Of a stretch of 37,976 bases of DNA, positions 1 through 8,600 are shown piece by piece; the first letter of the stretch is position 1, and each line of letters begins with the position of its first letter. The stretch spans positions 1 to 37,976 of the forward strand of contig JAEINY010000033.1 in NCBI GenBank assembly GCA_016342595.1, in the 5' to 3' direction. The stretch comes from Marinilabiliaceae bacterium (GTDB taxonomy: Bacteria > Bacteroidota > Bacteroidia > Bacteroidales > Marinilabiliaceae). Made by a program: the position numbers and the translations under genes. Below the pieces are notes generated by a model that saw only the letters and a program-made list of their open reading frames with translations, was not told the DNA's origin and made no database searches.

Positions 1-22
1 ATTAATCATTGATCATTAAACA

Positions 23-1081
23 TTACTTAACGATTTTTACTTTGGAGCGGTCTTTCAAGGTCTCAAATCCTTTGATGATCAAACGCTCTTCTTTTTTCAG
101 ACCGTCTAACACTTCCACTTCATTGTTATTTTCGATTCCCGTACGGATAAAGCGTTTTTGTGCGGCTTCCTTTTCAGCAACAAACACAATTTTGCGGTTG
201 CCTTCGGTGAGGATAACATCTTTGGGAATGACCAAGGCGCTGTCGCGGCTATCGACTACAATCTCGGCCTTCACAAACATACCCGGCTTCAACAAGTTCT
301 TCTTGTTTTCCACCTGGATGCGCCCTTTAAAGGTGCGGGCTTCAATATCGATGGCCGGTGACAGTTCAGAGATAACCCCTTTTAAAGTATCATCGGGCAA
401 AGCATAATTCATGATGTTGGCCAATTGATTGATGCGCACCTGACCCATCAGGTTTTCAGGCATACTCAGATCCATCACCATAATACTGTAATCCATCATG
501 CTCATCACTTGCTGACCCGTTTCCATGCGCACACCCGGCGAGTAATAGGGCAAGTCGGTAATGACGCCGGCAAAGGGTGCCGTCATTTTCATCTTTTCCA
601 ATTTGATCAGCGCATTTTCATGTGTTTGACGGGCGGTGACCATGGTCTTTTCCGAATTCACCAATTCTCTTAAGGTCACCCCTCCTTTTTCATACAGTGC
701 CTGTTGTTTCTGATACTCCATCTCAGAGATCTCCAAATCCAGCTCGGCCCCTTCCAGGTTGGTTTGATTTTCGTATTCTTTATCTTCCAGCTTGATAATT
801 AAACTTCCGTTCCTAATTTCATCTCCCATTTTAAACCGTTCCCCGGTTTTGGGGTTGGTTTGTAAGAAGTAATCCCCTGCCATCTCTGTTTTAATGGATA
901 CTTCCATGGAGGGTTTAATTGATCCCGTAGTGATAAGGGTCTGCTCAATGGGTTTATAACTGACTTCTTCTACCGAAACATTAACGGCTACATCGGTATT
1001 AAAATTGGACAATTCATTGTTACACGCTGCCAGCATCAAAAGAGCAAGCGTGCCAGTGAGGATTTGATTAAGCGTTTTCAT
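23..1081 (-). CDS. Efflux pump periplasmic adaptor (HlyD/AcrA-type membrane fusion protein), lipoprotein
   Basis: This 352-aa protein is the periplasmic adaptor of a tripartite exporter, bridging an inner-membrane pump and a TolC channel. Residues 1-20 form a lipoprotein signal ending in LMLAAC, so Cys20 should be lipidated. The order is typical of the family: an N-terminal strand, a lipoyl half (GDYFLQTNPKTGERF), a helical hairpin around residues 95-165, the second lipoyl half (MTAPFAGVITDL), and C-terminal beta-barrel and membrane-proximal domains (LLKPGMFVKAEI, LVIPKDVIL). The tolC-like gene lies upstream on the same strand but is separated by a 2.9-kb repeat block. No TAnnTTTG promoter is visible in the 41 bp before the start codon. 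An ATG at 9-7 opens a frame (Met-Ile-Asn) leaving the window; an RND pump is the usual next gene, which is inference. An ABC-type partner is also possible, since an ABC exporter lies upstream. Confidence 0.9.
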   Translation of the reverse strand: MKTLNQILTGTLALLMLAACNNELSNFNTDVAVNVSVEEVSYKPIEQTLITTGSIKPSMEVSIKTEMAGDYFLQTNPKTGERFKMGDEIRNGSLIIKLEDKEYENQTNLEGAELDLEISEMEYQKQQALYEKGGVTLRELVNSEKTMVTARQTHENALIKLEKMKMTAPFAGVITDLPYYSPGVRMETGQQVMSMMDYSIMVMDLSMPENLMGQVRINQLANIMNYALPDDTLKGVISELSPAIDIEARTFKGRIQVENKKNLLKPGMFVKAEIVVDSRDSALVIPKDVILTEGNRKIVFVAEKEAAQKRFIRTGIENNNEVEVLDGLKKEERLIIKGFETLKDRSKVKIVK

Positions 1082-1122
1082 ATGTTAAGATTTGACGTTT
1101 TTGTATGTTTAGTTTAATATTT

Positions 1123-1461
1123 ATTGAACCCCTTTAGGGTTCTGATTTACTTTCGTTTTAAGCCCGGCATTGCATGCCGGGTTATTCACCTTTAATCCCT
1201 CCGGGATTGGGAATCACTGCAGTTATCATTGCTATACTTCACATTCACTATTTACCAGCCACCTTAAAACCTCATCGTGGTTCAACTATTAATGACCTCG
1301 GGTATCCCTCCGGGATTGGTAAATGCTTCATTTAACGTATCTGCATTTCATACCTCCTCTGTTCTCACTTCCTTAGAACCACAAAGTGGTTCAATTCGAA
1401 TAGCCACGGGTGAAACCCGTGGATTGAATCAGGATATCAAAGAACCCTGAAGGGGTTCAAT
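1123..1461. repeat. Hairpin repeat unit A, bounded by 21-bp inverted repeats
   Basis: The unit is bounded by inverted repeats at 1123-1143 (starting ATTGAACCCC) and 1441-1461 (ending GGGGTTCAAT), which match at 20 of 21 bases and are each imperfect hairpins. Between them lie more palindromes: CCCGGCATTGCATGCCGGG at 1163-1181, AATCCCTCCGGGATT at 1194-1208, ATCCCTCCGGGAT at 1304-1316, GAACCACAAAGTGGTTC at 1376-1392 and CCACGGGTGAAACCCGTGG at 1404-1422. No reading frame is apparent. It fills most of the gap between the adaptor gene and the first transposase. The style resembles REP sequences of REP-associated tyrosine transposases, but the sequences are not the gammaproteobacterial type. Confidence 0.85.
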
Positions 1462-1464
1462 CCT

Positions 1465-1911
1465 CTAATACAAATACTTCTCCTCGAACTCAATTTCATG
1501 TTCTTCCAATAGTTTCATATACTCCTCTTTAAAACTAAATTTCCTATGATGAGCTTCCTGGTTCTTTACATATTCAATCAAATTATCCTTCGCCGAAATG
1601 GAATAAGTAAATGCCGCGTACCCATCCTGCCAGCCATCAAAACCAGAAAAGCACTTTTCCTTCCTGATGAAATCACTTGCACTTAGTTTGATATCTTTTA
1701 CCAATAAAGCAGGTGCTATTTCGGGATGAAGATGAGTAATAATATGAAGATGATCTTCTACTCCTCCAATGCGATATAAATGACACTTCTTATTTTTCAA
1801 TATTCCCCAAATATATCGAAACAGATCCTCTCGGTGATCTACAGAAAGTGTGCACCCACGATCTTTAGTGGAGAAAACGATTTGATAAAGAATTTGAGTG
1901 TAAGTACTCAT
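1465..1911 (-). CDS. tnpA: IS200/IS605-family Y1 transposase TnpA, copy 1
   Basis: This 148-aa single-domain HUH endonuclease cuts and rejoins single-stranded DNA at hairpins. The HUH motif is H54-L-H56 in VEDHLHIITH, and the nucleophile is most likely Tyr114 in LIEYVKNQEAHH, the usual helix and spacing for IS200-type TnpA, with Gln118 on the same helix. The length is normal for IS200 transposases and shorter than most REP-associated tyrosine transposases. There is no accompanying tnpB. The stop codon lies 3 bp from the right inverted repeat of unit A, and the start lies 14 bp from the left inverted repeat of unit B, so the gene is framed by hairpins. It is intact and identical to the copy at 2267-2713. 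No clear Bacteroidota promoter precedes it. Confidence 0.92.
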   Translation of the reverse strand: MSTYTQILYQIVFSTKDRGCTLSVDHREDLFRYIWGILKNKKCHLYRIGGVEDHLHIITHLHPEIAPALLVKDIKLSASDFIRKEKCFSGFDGWQDGYAAFTYSISAKDNLIEYVKNQEAHHRKFSFKEEYMKLLEEHEIEFEEKYLY

Positions 1912-1924
1912 TTGATATATTTTT

Positions 1925-2263
1925 ATTGAACCCCTTTAGGGTTCTGATTTACTTTCGTTTTAAGCCCGGCATTGCATGCCGGGTTATTCACCTTTAATCC
2001 CTCCGGGATTGGGAATCACTGCAGTTATCATTGCTATACTTCACATTCACTATTTACCAGCCACCTTAAAACCTCATCGTGGTTCAACTATTAATGACCT
2101 CGGGTATCCCTCCGGGATTGGTAAATGCTTCATTTAACGTATCTGCATTTCATACCTCCTCTGTTCTCACTTCCTTAGAACCACAAAGTGGTTCAATTCG
2201 AATAGCCACGGGTGAAACCCGTGGATTGAATCAGGATATCAAAGAACCCTGAAGGGGTTCAAT
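1925..2263. repeat. Hairpin repeat unit B
   Basis: Unit B is the same as unit A shifted by 802 bp, with inverted repeats at 1925-1945 and 2243-2263 and the same internal palindromes. It fills the gap between the two transposase genes, and no gene is visible in it. Confidence 0.85.
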
Positions 2264-2266
2264 CCT

Positions 2267-2713
2267 CTAATACAAATACTTCTCCTCGAACTCAATTTCA
2301 TGTTCTTCCAATAGTTTCATATACTCCTCTTTAAAACTAAATTTCCTATGATGAGCTTCCTGGTTCTTTACATATTCAATCAAATTATCCTTCGCCGAAA
2401 TGGAATAAGTAAATGCCGCGTACCCATCCTGCCAGCCATCAAAACCAGAAAAGCACTTTTCCTTCCTGATGAAATCACTTGCACTTAGTTTGATATCTTT
2501 TACCAATAAAGCAGGTGCTATTTCGGGATGAAGATGAGTAATAATATGAAGATGATCTTCTACTCCTCCAATGCGATATAAATGACACTTCTTATTTTTC
2601 AATATTCCCCAAATATATCGAAACAGATCCTCTCGGTGATCTACAGAAAGTGTGCACCCACGATCTTTAGTGGAGAAAACGATTTGATAAAGAATTTGAG
2701 TGTAAGTACTCAT
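2267..2713 (-). CDS. tnpA: IS200/IS605-family Y1 transposase TnpA, copy 2
   Basis: This is the second copy of the 148-aa Y1 transposase, identical in protein sequence to the first, with HUH His54/His56 and candidate nucleophile Tyr114. It lies between the right inverted repeat of unit B and the left inverted repeat of unit C (2727-2747). Both copies look functional. The sequence around its start codon and last codons is also found, without the body of the gene, between units C and D and between D and E. Confidence 0.92.
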   Translation of the reverse strand: MSTYTQILYQIVFSTKDRGCTLSVDHREDLFRYIWGILKNKKCHLYRIGGVEDHLHIITHLHPEIAPALLVKDIKLSASDFIRKEKCFSGFDGWQDGYAAFTYSISAKDNLIEYVKNQEAHHRKFSFKEEYMKLLEEHEIEFEEKYLY

Positions 2714-2726
2714 TTGATATATTTTT

Positions 2727-2971
2727 ATTGAACCCCTTTAGGGTTCTGGTTTTACTTTCGTTTTATGCCCGGCATTGCATGCCGGGTTATTCACCTTTAA
2801 TCCCTCCGGGATTTAGAATCGCTTCATTTATCCTTCCCTCTTTTTACTTTCCAAATTTACAAGCCGCCTGTATTTATCACTCCCGGAACCACAACGTGGT
2901 TCAACTTGAATAACCACGGGTAAAACCCGTGGATTGAATCAGGGTATCAAAGAACCCTGAAGGGGTTCAAT
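2727..2971. repeat. Hairpin repeat unit C (no transposase)
   Basis: This is a shorter unit with the same boundaries: inverted repeats at 2727-2747 and 2951-2971. It keeps the CCCGGCATTGCATGCCGGG, AATCCCTCCGGGATT, GAACCACAACGTGGTTC and CCACGGGTAAAACCCGTGG hairpins but lacks about 90 bp of the middle of unit A. The changes in GAACCACAACGTGGTTC and CCACGGGTAAAACCCGTGG fall in loops, so the stems are kept. Confidence 0.8.
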
Positions 2972-3084
2972 CCTCTAATACAAATACTCATTTATCCTTT
3001 CCACACTTTATTTCCCCAATTTTCCAGCAACCTTAAAACCTCATCGTGGTTCAACTTTCAGTAAGTTCTCATTTGGTATATGTT
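2972..3084 (-). pseudogene. Transposase remnant between repeat units C and D
   Basis: This 113-bp spacer occupies the position held by tnpA between units A and B. One edge matches the end of tnpA (TAATACAAATACT, the final Tyr-Leu-Tyr-stop codons). The other edge matches its start (ATGAG.ACTTAC plus upstream bases), but a stop follows after four codons. The middle resembles part of the hairpin block (CCTTAAAACCTCATCGTGG). I read it as an internally deleted, non-autonomous derivative. Confidence 0.5.
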
Positions 3085-3327
3085 ATTGAACCCCTTTAGG
3101 GTTCTGGTTTACTTTTGCACTATGCCCGGCATTGCATGCCGGGTTATTCACCTTTAATCCCGCCGGGATTGGGAAGTGCTTCATTATCCTTTCCACACTT
3201 TACTTTCCCAATTTACCAGCCACCTGTATTTATCACTCCCGGAACCACAACGTGGTTCAACTTGAATAACCATGGGTGAAACCCGTGGATTGAATCAGGG
3301 TATCAAAGAACCCTGAAGGGGTTCAAT
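3085..3327. repeat. Hairpin repeat unit D
   Basis: Inverted repeats lie at 3085-3105 and 3307-3327, and the internal palindromes match unit C apart from point changes, such as AATCCCGCCGGGATT with an altered loop. Units C to D are offset by 358 bp and D to E by 356 bp, so D and its spacer form a second, younger tandem duplication. Confidence 0.8.
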
Positions 3328-3440
3328 CCTCTAATACAAATACTCATTTATCCTTTCCACACTTTATTTCCCCAATTTTCCAGCAACCTTAAAACCTCAT
3401 CGTGGTTCAACTTTCAGTAAGTTCTCATTTGGTATATGTT
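3328..3440 (-). pseudogene. Transposase remnant between repeat units D and E
   Basis: This 113-bp spacer appears identical to the one at 2972-3084, with the same short matches to both ends of tnpA and the same early stop. The identity shows that spacer and unit were copied together. Confidence 0.5.
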
Positions 3441-3684
3441 ATTGAACCCCTTTAGGGTTCTGGTTTACTTTTGCACTATGCCCGGCATTGCATGCCGGGT
3501 TATTCACCTTTAATCCCGCCGGGATTGGGAAGTGCTTCATTATCCTTTCCACACTTTACTTTCCCAATTTACCAGCCACCTGTATTTATCACCTCCCGGA
3601 ACCACAACGTGGTTCAATTTGAATAACCATGGGTGAAACCCATGGATAAAACCAGTGTATCAAGGAACCCTGAAGGGGTTCAAT
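3441..3684. repeat. Hairpin repeat unit E, last and most diverged
   Basis: The left inverted repeat is at 3441-3461 and the right one, altered at its first base, at 3664-3684. A compensated change is visible: CCATGGGTGAAACCCATGG (3626-3645) differs from the CCACGGGT...ACCCGTGG stem of unit A on both arms and still pairs. After 3684 the similarity decays (CCCTAAAAACGAACACCCATTT against the tnpA tail), so this is the outer end of the array. Confidence 0.75.
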
Positions 3685-3725
3685 CCCCTAAAAACGAACA
3701 CCCATTTGACACCTTCACACACCGA

Positions 3726-3956
3726 AACAGAAGTTCCGCACAGCTTAGCGACATCTCCCCAGGTTCCAACACCTTCTCCCAGGCCTTTGGAGACACCTCT
3801 ACGGCTTGCGGCGATACCGCTACGCCTTGTAACGACACCTCCGCAGAGAAAAACAGAAGCTCCGCAAAGCGCAGCAATGTCGCTTTGTCCTACAGCGATA
3901 CCTCCCAAAGCTTCAACAATGTCTCCATAGGATCGGGAGACACCTCCCGAAACATT
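3726..3956. repeat. Degenerate 21-bp tandem repeat (heptad-coding), about 11 units
   Basis: On the plus strand, in the frame starting at 3726, the sequence reads as eleven consecutive 7-residue blocks such as GDTSTAC, GDTATPC, NDTSAEK, SDTSQSF and GDTSRNI. The minus strand also reads in heptads such as AEVSLQG, VAVSPQA and VEVSPKA. The recurring DNA core is close to GCGACACCTCC. A plus-strand frame stays open from 3633 to 3977, but its beginning lies in repeat unit E and there is no promoter or ribosome-binding site, so I do not call a gene. The stretch 3957-4022 up to the tolC stop shows nothing else. Confidence 0.7.
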
Positions 3957-4022
3957 GAAACCTATGTCGTAGCGTAAAACAGCTGCTCTGCATCTTGCAT
4001 CGACACCATTTCAGCCAACGGA

Positions 4023-5519
4023 TTATTTATTGTCAAACATGGATTCATAATTCATGACCTCTGGTAATATGGAAACCTTATTCTCAAAATCGTATAAGGT
4101 TTGCAATTTCATATTCAGCAATTCCATTTTATAGCTTATTAAAGCACCGGTCAGAGCGTTTTTCTTCTCGGTCAACTGATTTTGAAACAGATTCAGATCC
4201 ATACTGGTCAAATCCCCATTCTTATATTTCTCCAGATTGATTTCATAGGTCAAGTGCGCATTTTCTTCATTCTTGCGCGCAATATCAATTTGTATTAAGG
4301 TGTTATTCAGATTACGGTGAACCTGACGGATCCCCATGATGATGTTCTTTTTTTCATCTCCCAGGTTGTACTCCTGCGTTTTCAAAGCAGCCTGAGCAGC
4401 CTTGAGACGCGCTTTTTTCTCCCCCCAATCCCACAATGGTACTTCTAAACTCAAAGACACATCTTGGTTGTTATTGGGATTATTATAGATATCCGGGAAC
4501 TTCTCATCGTTGCCAAACAAGCCCACCGAAAGGGCCACATTCCCTTTAAACTCATTGGTCGCATTGGTTTTTATAATGTCAAACTGCCCCGTTTCAATAT
4601 TAATTTGGCGTTGACGAATCTCCATGCGGTTCGTCAAAGCATAATCGCTGGCTTCTTTCAAATCAACATCCACTGGCAACACCGACACTTCGGCAATCAC
4701 CATGATCTCTTCCTCGATGGGCAGCCCCATCATCTGCTTGAAATTATCTTTGATATTCTCCAGTTGTACTTCATTGTTCTGAACCGTTGACTGGCTGGAC
4801 ATCATGTCCAACTCAGCCTGCATCATCTCTTCTTTGGCTGTCAATCCGGCATCTACCTTATTCTTGATGATCTCAAAACTCTTCTTCCGGTTCTCCCACT
4901 CCTCACGCGAAGTGATCAACTCCATTTGTTTCTGATACAAATCATAAAAGTACTGCGTCACCTGTTTCTCCACATTCAAAGCCTGTATGGCATAATTCAG
5001 CTGGGCATTCTCATAGTCGAACTCAATCTCTTTCAGCTCCAGCTTGCGTTTATTATAGGTAAAGATCGGTTGATCCAGGCGCAGGTTCAAGCTATTATTG
5101 AATCCCGTTTCAGCACCTGATCCACCCCCCAGCGAACTTTCTGAATCGAGCCACTGGAATTTATTATTCAACGAAATGGTACCATCAGTCCACAAAATAG
5201 GCTGTGCGACACTTAAGTCACCCGAACTACTGGTCGTTTCCGTGTCAATCCACTCCTGCAACGCTTCATTATAGGAGCGATTTTTGGAATATTCAAGCGG
5301 TGTCACATTCAATCGAAACTGCGATTTCAGTGATGCCCGCTGGGCGCCCAATAGCTCACGGCTCCGTTCGAGTCCCAAACGTGCCCGCACAATCTCCGGG
5401 CTATTCTGCAAGGCTTCCTGCACCGATTGCTCCAAGGTCATCAGGCGCTGTGCATCTGATTGATGGCCCAATGCCAGCAACATCATCAAAAGCAACATTC
5501 CTTTCACACAAGTATTCAT
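4023..5519 (-). CDS. TolC-family outer membrane efflux protein
   Basis: This 498-aa outer-membrane channel protein of the OEP/TolC family is the exit duct for an ABC or RND exporter. A signal peptide covers residues 1-23 (hydrophobic MLLLMMLLALG, likely cut after SDA). Two long helical repeats follow. SPEIVRARLGLERSRELLGAQ near the N-terminus and the second-repeat stretch ending in SYKMELLNMKLQTLYDFE are typical of the family. PLWDWGEKKARLKAAQAAL, the hallmark at the end of the second barrel strand, is present. It sits 109 bp downstream of the ABC permease gene with no TAnnTTTG promoter between them, so it is probably read from the ABC promoter. Downstream lies the hairpin array and then the adaptor gene. 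Confidence 0.9.
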   Translation of the reverse strand: MNTCVKGMLLLMMLLALGHQSDAQRLMTLEQSVQEALQNSPEIVRARLGLERSRELLGAQRASLKSQFRLNVTPLEYSKNRSYNEALQEWIDTETTSSSGDLSVAQPILWTDGTISLNNKFQWLDSESSLGGGSGAETGFNNSLNLRLDQPIFTYNKRKLELKEIEFDYENAQLNYAIQALNVEKQVTQYFYDLYQKQMELITSREEWENRKKSFEIIKNKVDAGLTAKEEMMQAELDMMSSQSTVQNNEVQLENIKDNFKQMMGLPIEEEIMVIAEVSVLPVDVDLKEASDYALTNRMEIRQRQINIETGQFDIIKTNATNEFKGNVALSVGLFGNDEKFPDIYNNPNNNQDVSLSLEVPLWDWGEKKARLKAAQAALKTQEYNLGDEKKNIIMGIRQVHRNLNNTLIQIDIARKNEENAHLTYEINLEKYKNGDLTSMDLNLFQNQLTEKKNALTGALISYKMELLNMKLQTLYDFENKVSILPEVMNYESMFDNK

Positions 5520-5552
5520 AGATTATATTGATTAAGGTTTTTAATTTATTAA

Positions 5553-5622
5553 GTCCGTAGTCCGTTGCTCTTAGGCCGTAGATGACATATGACTTGCGGA
5601 CCTCGGACTATCCACTACGGAC
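5553..5622. repeat. Inverted repeat between the permease and tolC genes
   Basis: GTCCGTAG at 5553-5560 is the exact reverse complement of CTACGGAC at 5615-5622. Additional GGCCG, CGGAC and TCCG pieces inside suggest a multi-armed palindrome. It fills most of the 109-bp gap between two probably co-transcribed genes. It has no T-tract, so it is more likely a REP-like element or RNA-processing hairpin than a terminator. Confidence 0.55.
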
Positions 5623-5628
5623 ACACAA

Positions 5629-8600
5629 TTACTTTTTCACCCACTTCACAGCATCCCCAATAATTAAATCACCATTGGTTTGATCGGAGAGTTGCACTTT
5701 TGCAGCTCCTTGAGAGCAATAATAATCACCCAGATAAATCCATCCGGAATTATTTTTCGAGATGGTGACACTGACTTCTTCATCACCATCGTCATGCGAC
5801 ACAGTAAATAAGTAGTCCTGTTCACCACTATTATTATCCCGATGCCGTCGCCATCCAAAATCAGTGGCCGGTACATGTGCATACACATCATAGTTACCGC
5901 TCTGTTTAAGATCAGCTGTCCAGATGACTTTACCATTGCCACTCCCCCTCCTTTTATAGAACGCTGATTTGAGATATTCACCGAAAAACTGCCCGCCAGC
6001 TACTGGCTTCCACTTCACAGGAGGATTCCAGAAACGGATCATGCCGTATTCATCTGCTTCCGTCTCTTCATTTTGACGACTGATCCACCAATCTTTTAAG
6101 GTGCGACTCTCCCCGGTATTAACAAACTCACATCCGGTATCTTCATTATCCACGATGGTTTCAAAAGACTCGGCATATTTAATCGGCCTGGATAAATCAC
6201 GTAATCCCTCATAAAAAGGCACCCGTTTTTGGTCGGTAATTACCGTGCCGGTCTCCAGACGTTGATTAGACGGGATATTAGCAGCGAGATAGGTATTCAC
6301 CACCACTTCACGCGGCTCCTGATCCAGCAAAAAGCCAATTTCATAAGACTGCCCCGCCTTCAACATAAAATTCTGTTCGTTGGCCTGATCTTCATTACGT
6401 GACCGAAATCGCCCTCGACCGCGCCTGTTTTCCTGCATGCCTTCACGAATCGTAAAACTAATTATACCATCAGCCTCCCCGCCATTTGTTAGCGGCACTT
6501 TCATAAAATAACGGATACGATTGCCGTCCTTCACTTCCCACACATTTATGGTTCCAAACAGGTAAGCCGGTTGGTACTGTTCATTTAACCAATCGCTGTA
6601 GTTTTTCCTAAAATCAAGTCCGGTACTATTATTAATGGTTCCAATAAACTGATGCACCTCCTGATTTTGATACCTGTTTTCTAACAAGAGACTATCCAGG
6701 AACCGATCGAAACGATTACCACTGAGATTCACCTTTAAATTAGAAAACAACTGACTCCCTTTTGAAGCGAATACATTACCCAGAACATTGACATCTTCAG
6801 TTGTTATCAGATCGTTCAAACTTTTGGCCCTTAATTTCAAAATCACTTCATCATTAGATGACAATCCGCCAAGACCTCTGGCACCTCTTGTTTCACTTTG
6901 TCGTTTGTGCAGGTAATTCTCAATGGCGATATTTAAAAGTGGATACCCCTCTTCCTCGACATTATTAGCATAAGCAAAGTAATTTGGAAACAACTGGTAA
7001 CGCCCCCAGTTATCGATTTGTCGTTCACCTTCTGCGCTACGGCCCCAGCGGAAATGTTGCGGTTGAATAAAACTATTCCCGATAAAACTCTTCAGCACTT
7101 CGACCTGTAATTCCTTGTCGGAGATCACCATATTTTGACGCTCATTACGCTCCTTGGTACGCTCTGTTTGTCGATCAAAATCATTGGACCATTGACCGCC
7201 TCCTTTCTCCGGAAAGAAAATCATTTCGGGCATAATGTTTTCGGTGGCCAATGACCAGTTTCGTAAATAACTATAAAAACTGATCGGTGTTTCCACGAGC
7301 GACAATTGTTCAAAGGGATATGACAGACCCAATTTGCGTTCATAATCACCTTTTATTTCAGTCAGCACCTCCGCAACGGTATCATTCAACAACTCAAAGT
7401 AGAGTTTGAAATAATCATGATCCGGATGATGGTATAAATTAAACTGAACGCTATCCACCATCACGGAGGCCATTTCATAATGCCCAATGGTCAAACTGAG
7501 GGCATTCAGTTTATGAAGTGGTTTAAACAGATGCTGACCTGGCTCAGGTTCTTCTGAGTGCCCTTGCGCGATGACCTTTAAACCGGGTTGCGTAGTGACC
7601 TTCAACTCAAATTTGGAAAACGGATACTTGGCATAATACAATTCATCCGCAATCACCGGATACCAATTGGCTTCACGGGTTAACAACACATACTCCGGCT
7701 GAATGTATGCCAACCTTTTACCTGCTAATAAGGGATCCATACGATTGGGGCGGATCCATACTTCATCGATTATTTCAGGAAACATGGTATCTTCACGGAT
7801 GCGTCCTTGATAGGCCATTTGTAAATAAACCGTATCCTGACTCAGATACTTTCCGGCTTGCACATGCACCAAATGCCCCTCGCGTTCAAAGGTTATTGTT
7901 TTTTCGTCGATTGTTATCTGTTTAACCTGCAACCCTGGATTTAGGGCGAAAGACAAATGGGGTAACGGCTCCTCTTTTGAAGGTGCAATTTTCATCTTAA
8001 CCAAACAATCAATCGTATTCCCGGTATGATTCAACTCGATATCATAGGTCTGAATGCGAAAATCTATCGGTTTTAAATTTTCATTCAAGGTACGCACCTG
8101 CAAACGCAACTCATTTTGCGCCATCTCAGCTTTCAGCTTCAGTCCCAATAATGCTACTCCTGCAATTAAAAAGAGTGACATAATAGCACCAATCCGTACT
8201 CGCTGGAACTTTTGCTGCGAGAGACGAGGTAATCGCCAAACGGTGGCCAGAATAAAAAACAGTCCTAAAAATAACCATCCTCCTCTCAATAGAAACAAAT
8301 CCGAAACATTATCGAAGCCGGCAAAGTCGGATCGAATAAAAGAGGTATAAAACCCTAAAAAATCAAGCAGACCGTACCATTTATTCTGCACATAAAACAG
8401 CAATAAAGCAATGACACCCAATATCAACACAAAAGTAATTGCCTGATTTCGAACCAGTGACATGGTAAAGTAAGAGAGCCCCAAGACAAACACCAGCGAT
8501 GGCAGTGATATTAATATCGGATATAAAAGATAGGAAATCACATTGATATCAGAATCGCCTCCAATGAGCGATCCGATAACACCAACCAGTAAAACGGCTA

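Larger units (their letters stand above)
1120..1921 (-). mobile_element. IS200-type element with hairpin block, tandem copy 1 (802 bp)
   Basis: This 802-bp segment recurs directly at 1922-2723 and I find no mismatch by eye. On the minus strand it reads tnpA first, then a roughly 340-bp block of hairpins (unit A, 1123-1461). Similarity starts at base 1120: the base before it differs from the one before copy 2. IS200-family elements normally carry only a Y1 transposase between short subterminal hairpins. Here the hairpin block is several-fold longer than usual. The head-to-tail arrangement fits unequal recombination between repeats better than two insertions, but an assembly error cannot be excluded. 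Confidence 0.75.
1922..2723 (-). mobile_element. IS200-type element with hairpin block, tandem copy 2 (802 bp)
   Basis: This is the second head-to-tail copy of the 802-bp unit, containing unit B hairpins (1925-2263) and a second tnpA (2267-2713). It abuts copy 1 with no spacer and is followed by the transposase-free units C, D and E. By eye it matches copy 1 throughout, including intergenic sequence, so the duplication is very recent, gene-converted, or an assembly product. Confidence 0.75.

Noticed and set aside
9-407. Plus-strand frame opposite the adaptor gene
   Set aside because: It overlaps a clear lipoprotein adaptor gene on the other strand and shows no family motif.
2728-2913. Plus-strand frame of about 60 codons inside hairpin unit C
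   Set aside because: It is built from palindromic repeat sequence and is absent as a frame from the other units.
1123-3684. CRISPR-like array
   Set aside because: The units are 240-340 bp and made of mixed hairpins, not short direct repeats with unique spacers, and no cas gene is nearby.
3633-3977. Open frame of 114 codons running from a hairpin unit into the 21-bp repeats
   Set aside because: Its start lies inside repeat unit E, there is no promoter or ribosome-binding site, and the opposite strand is equally open. It is a by-product of repeats.
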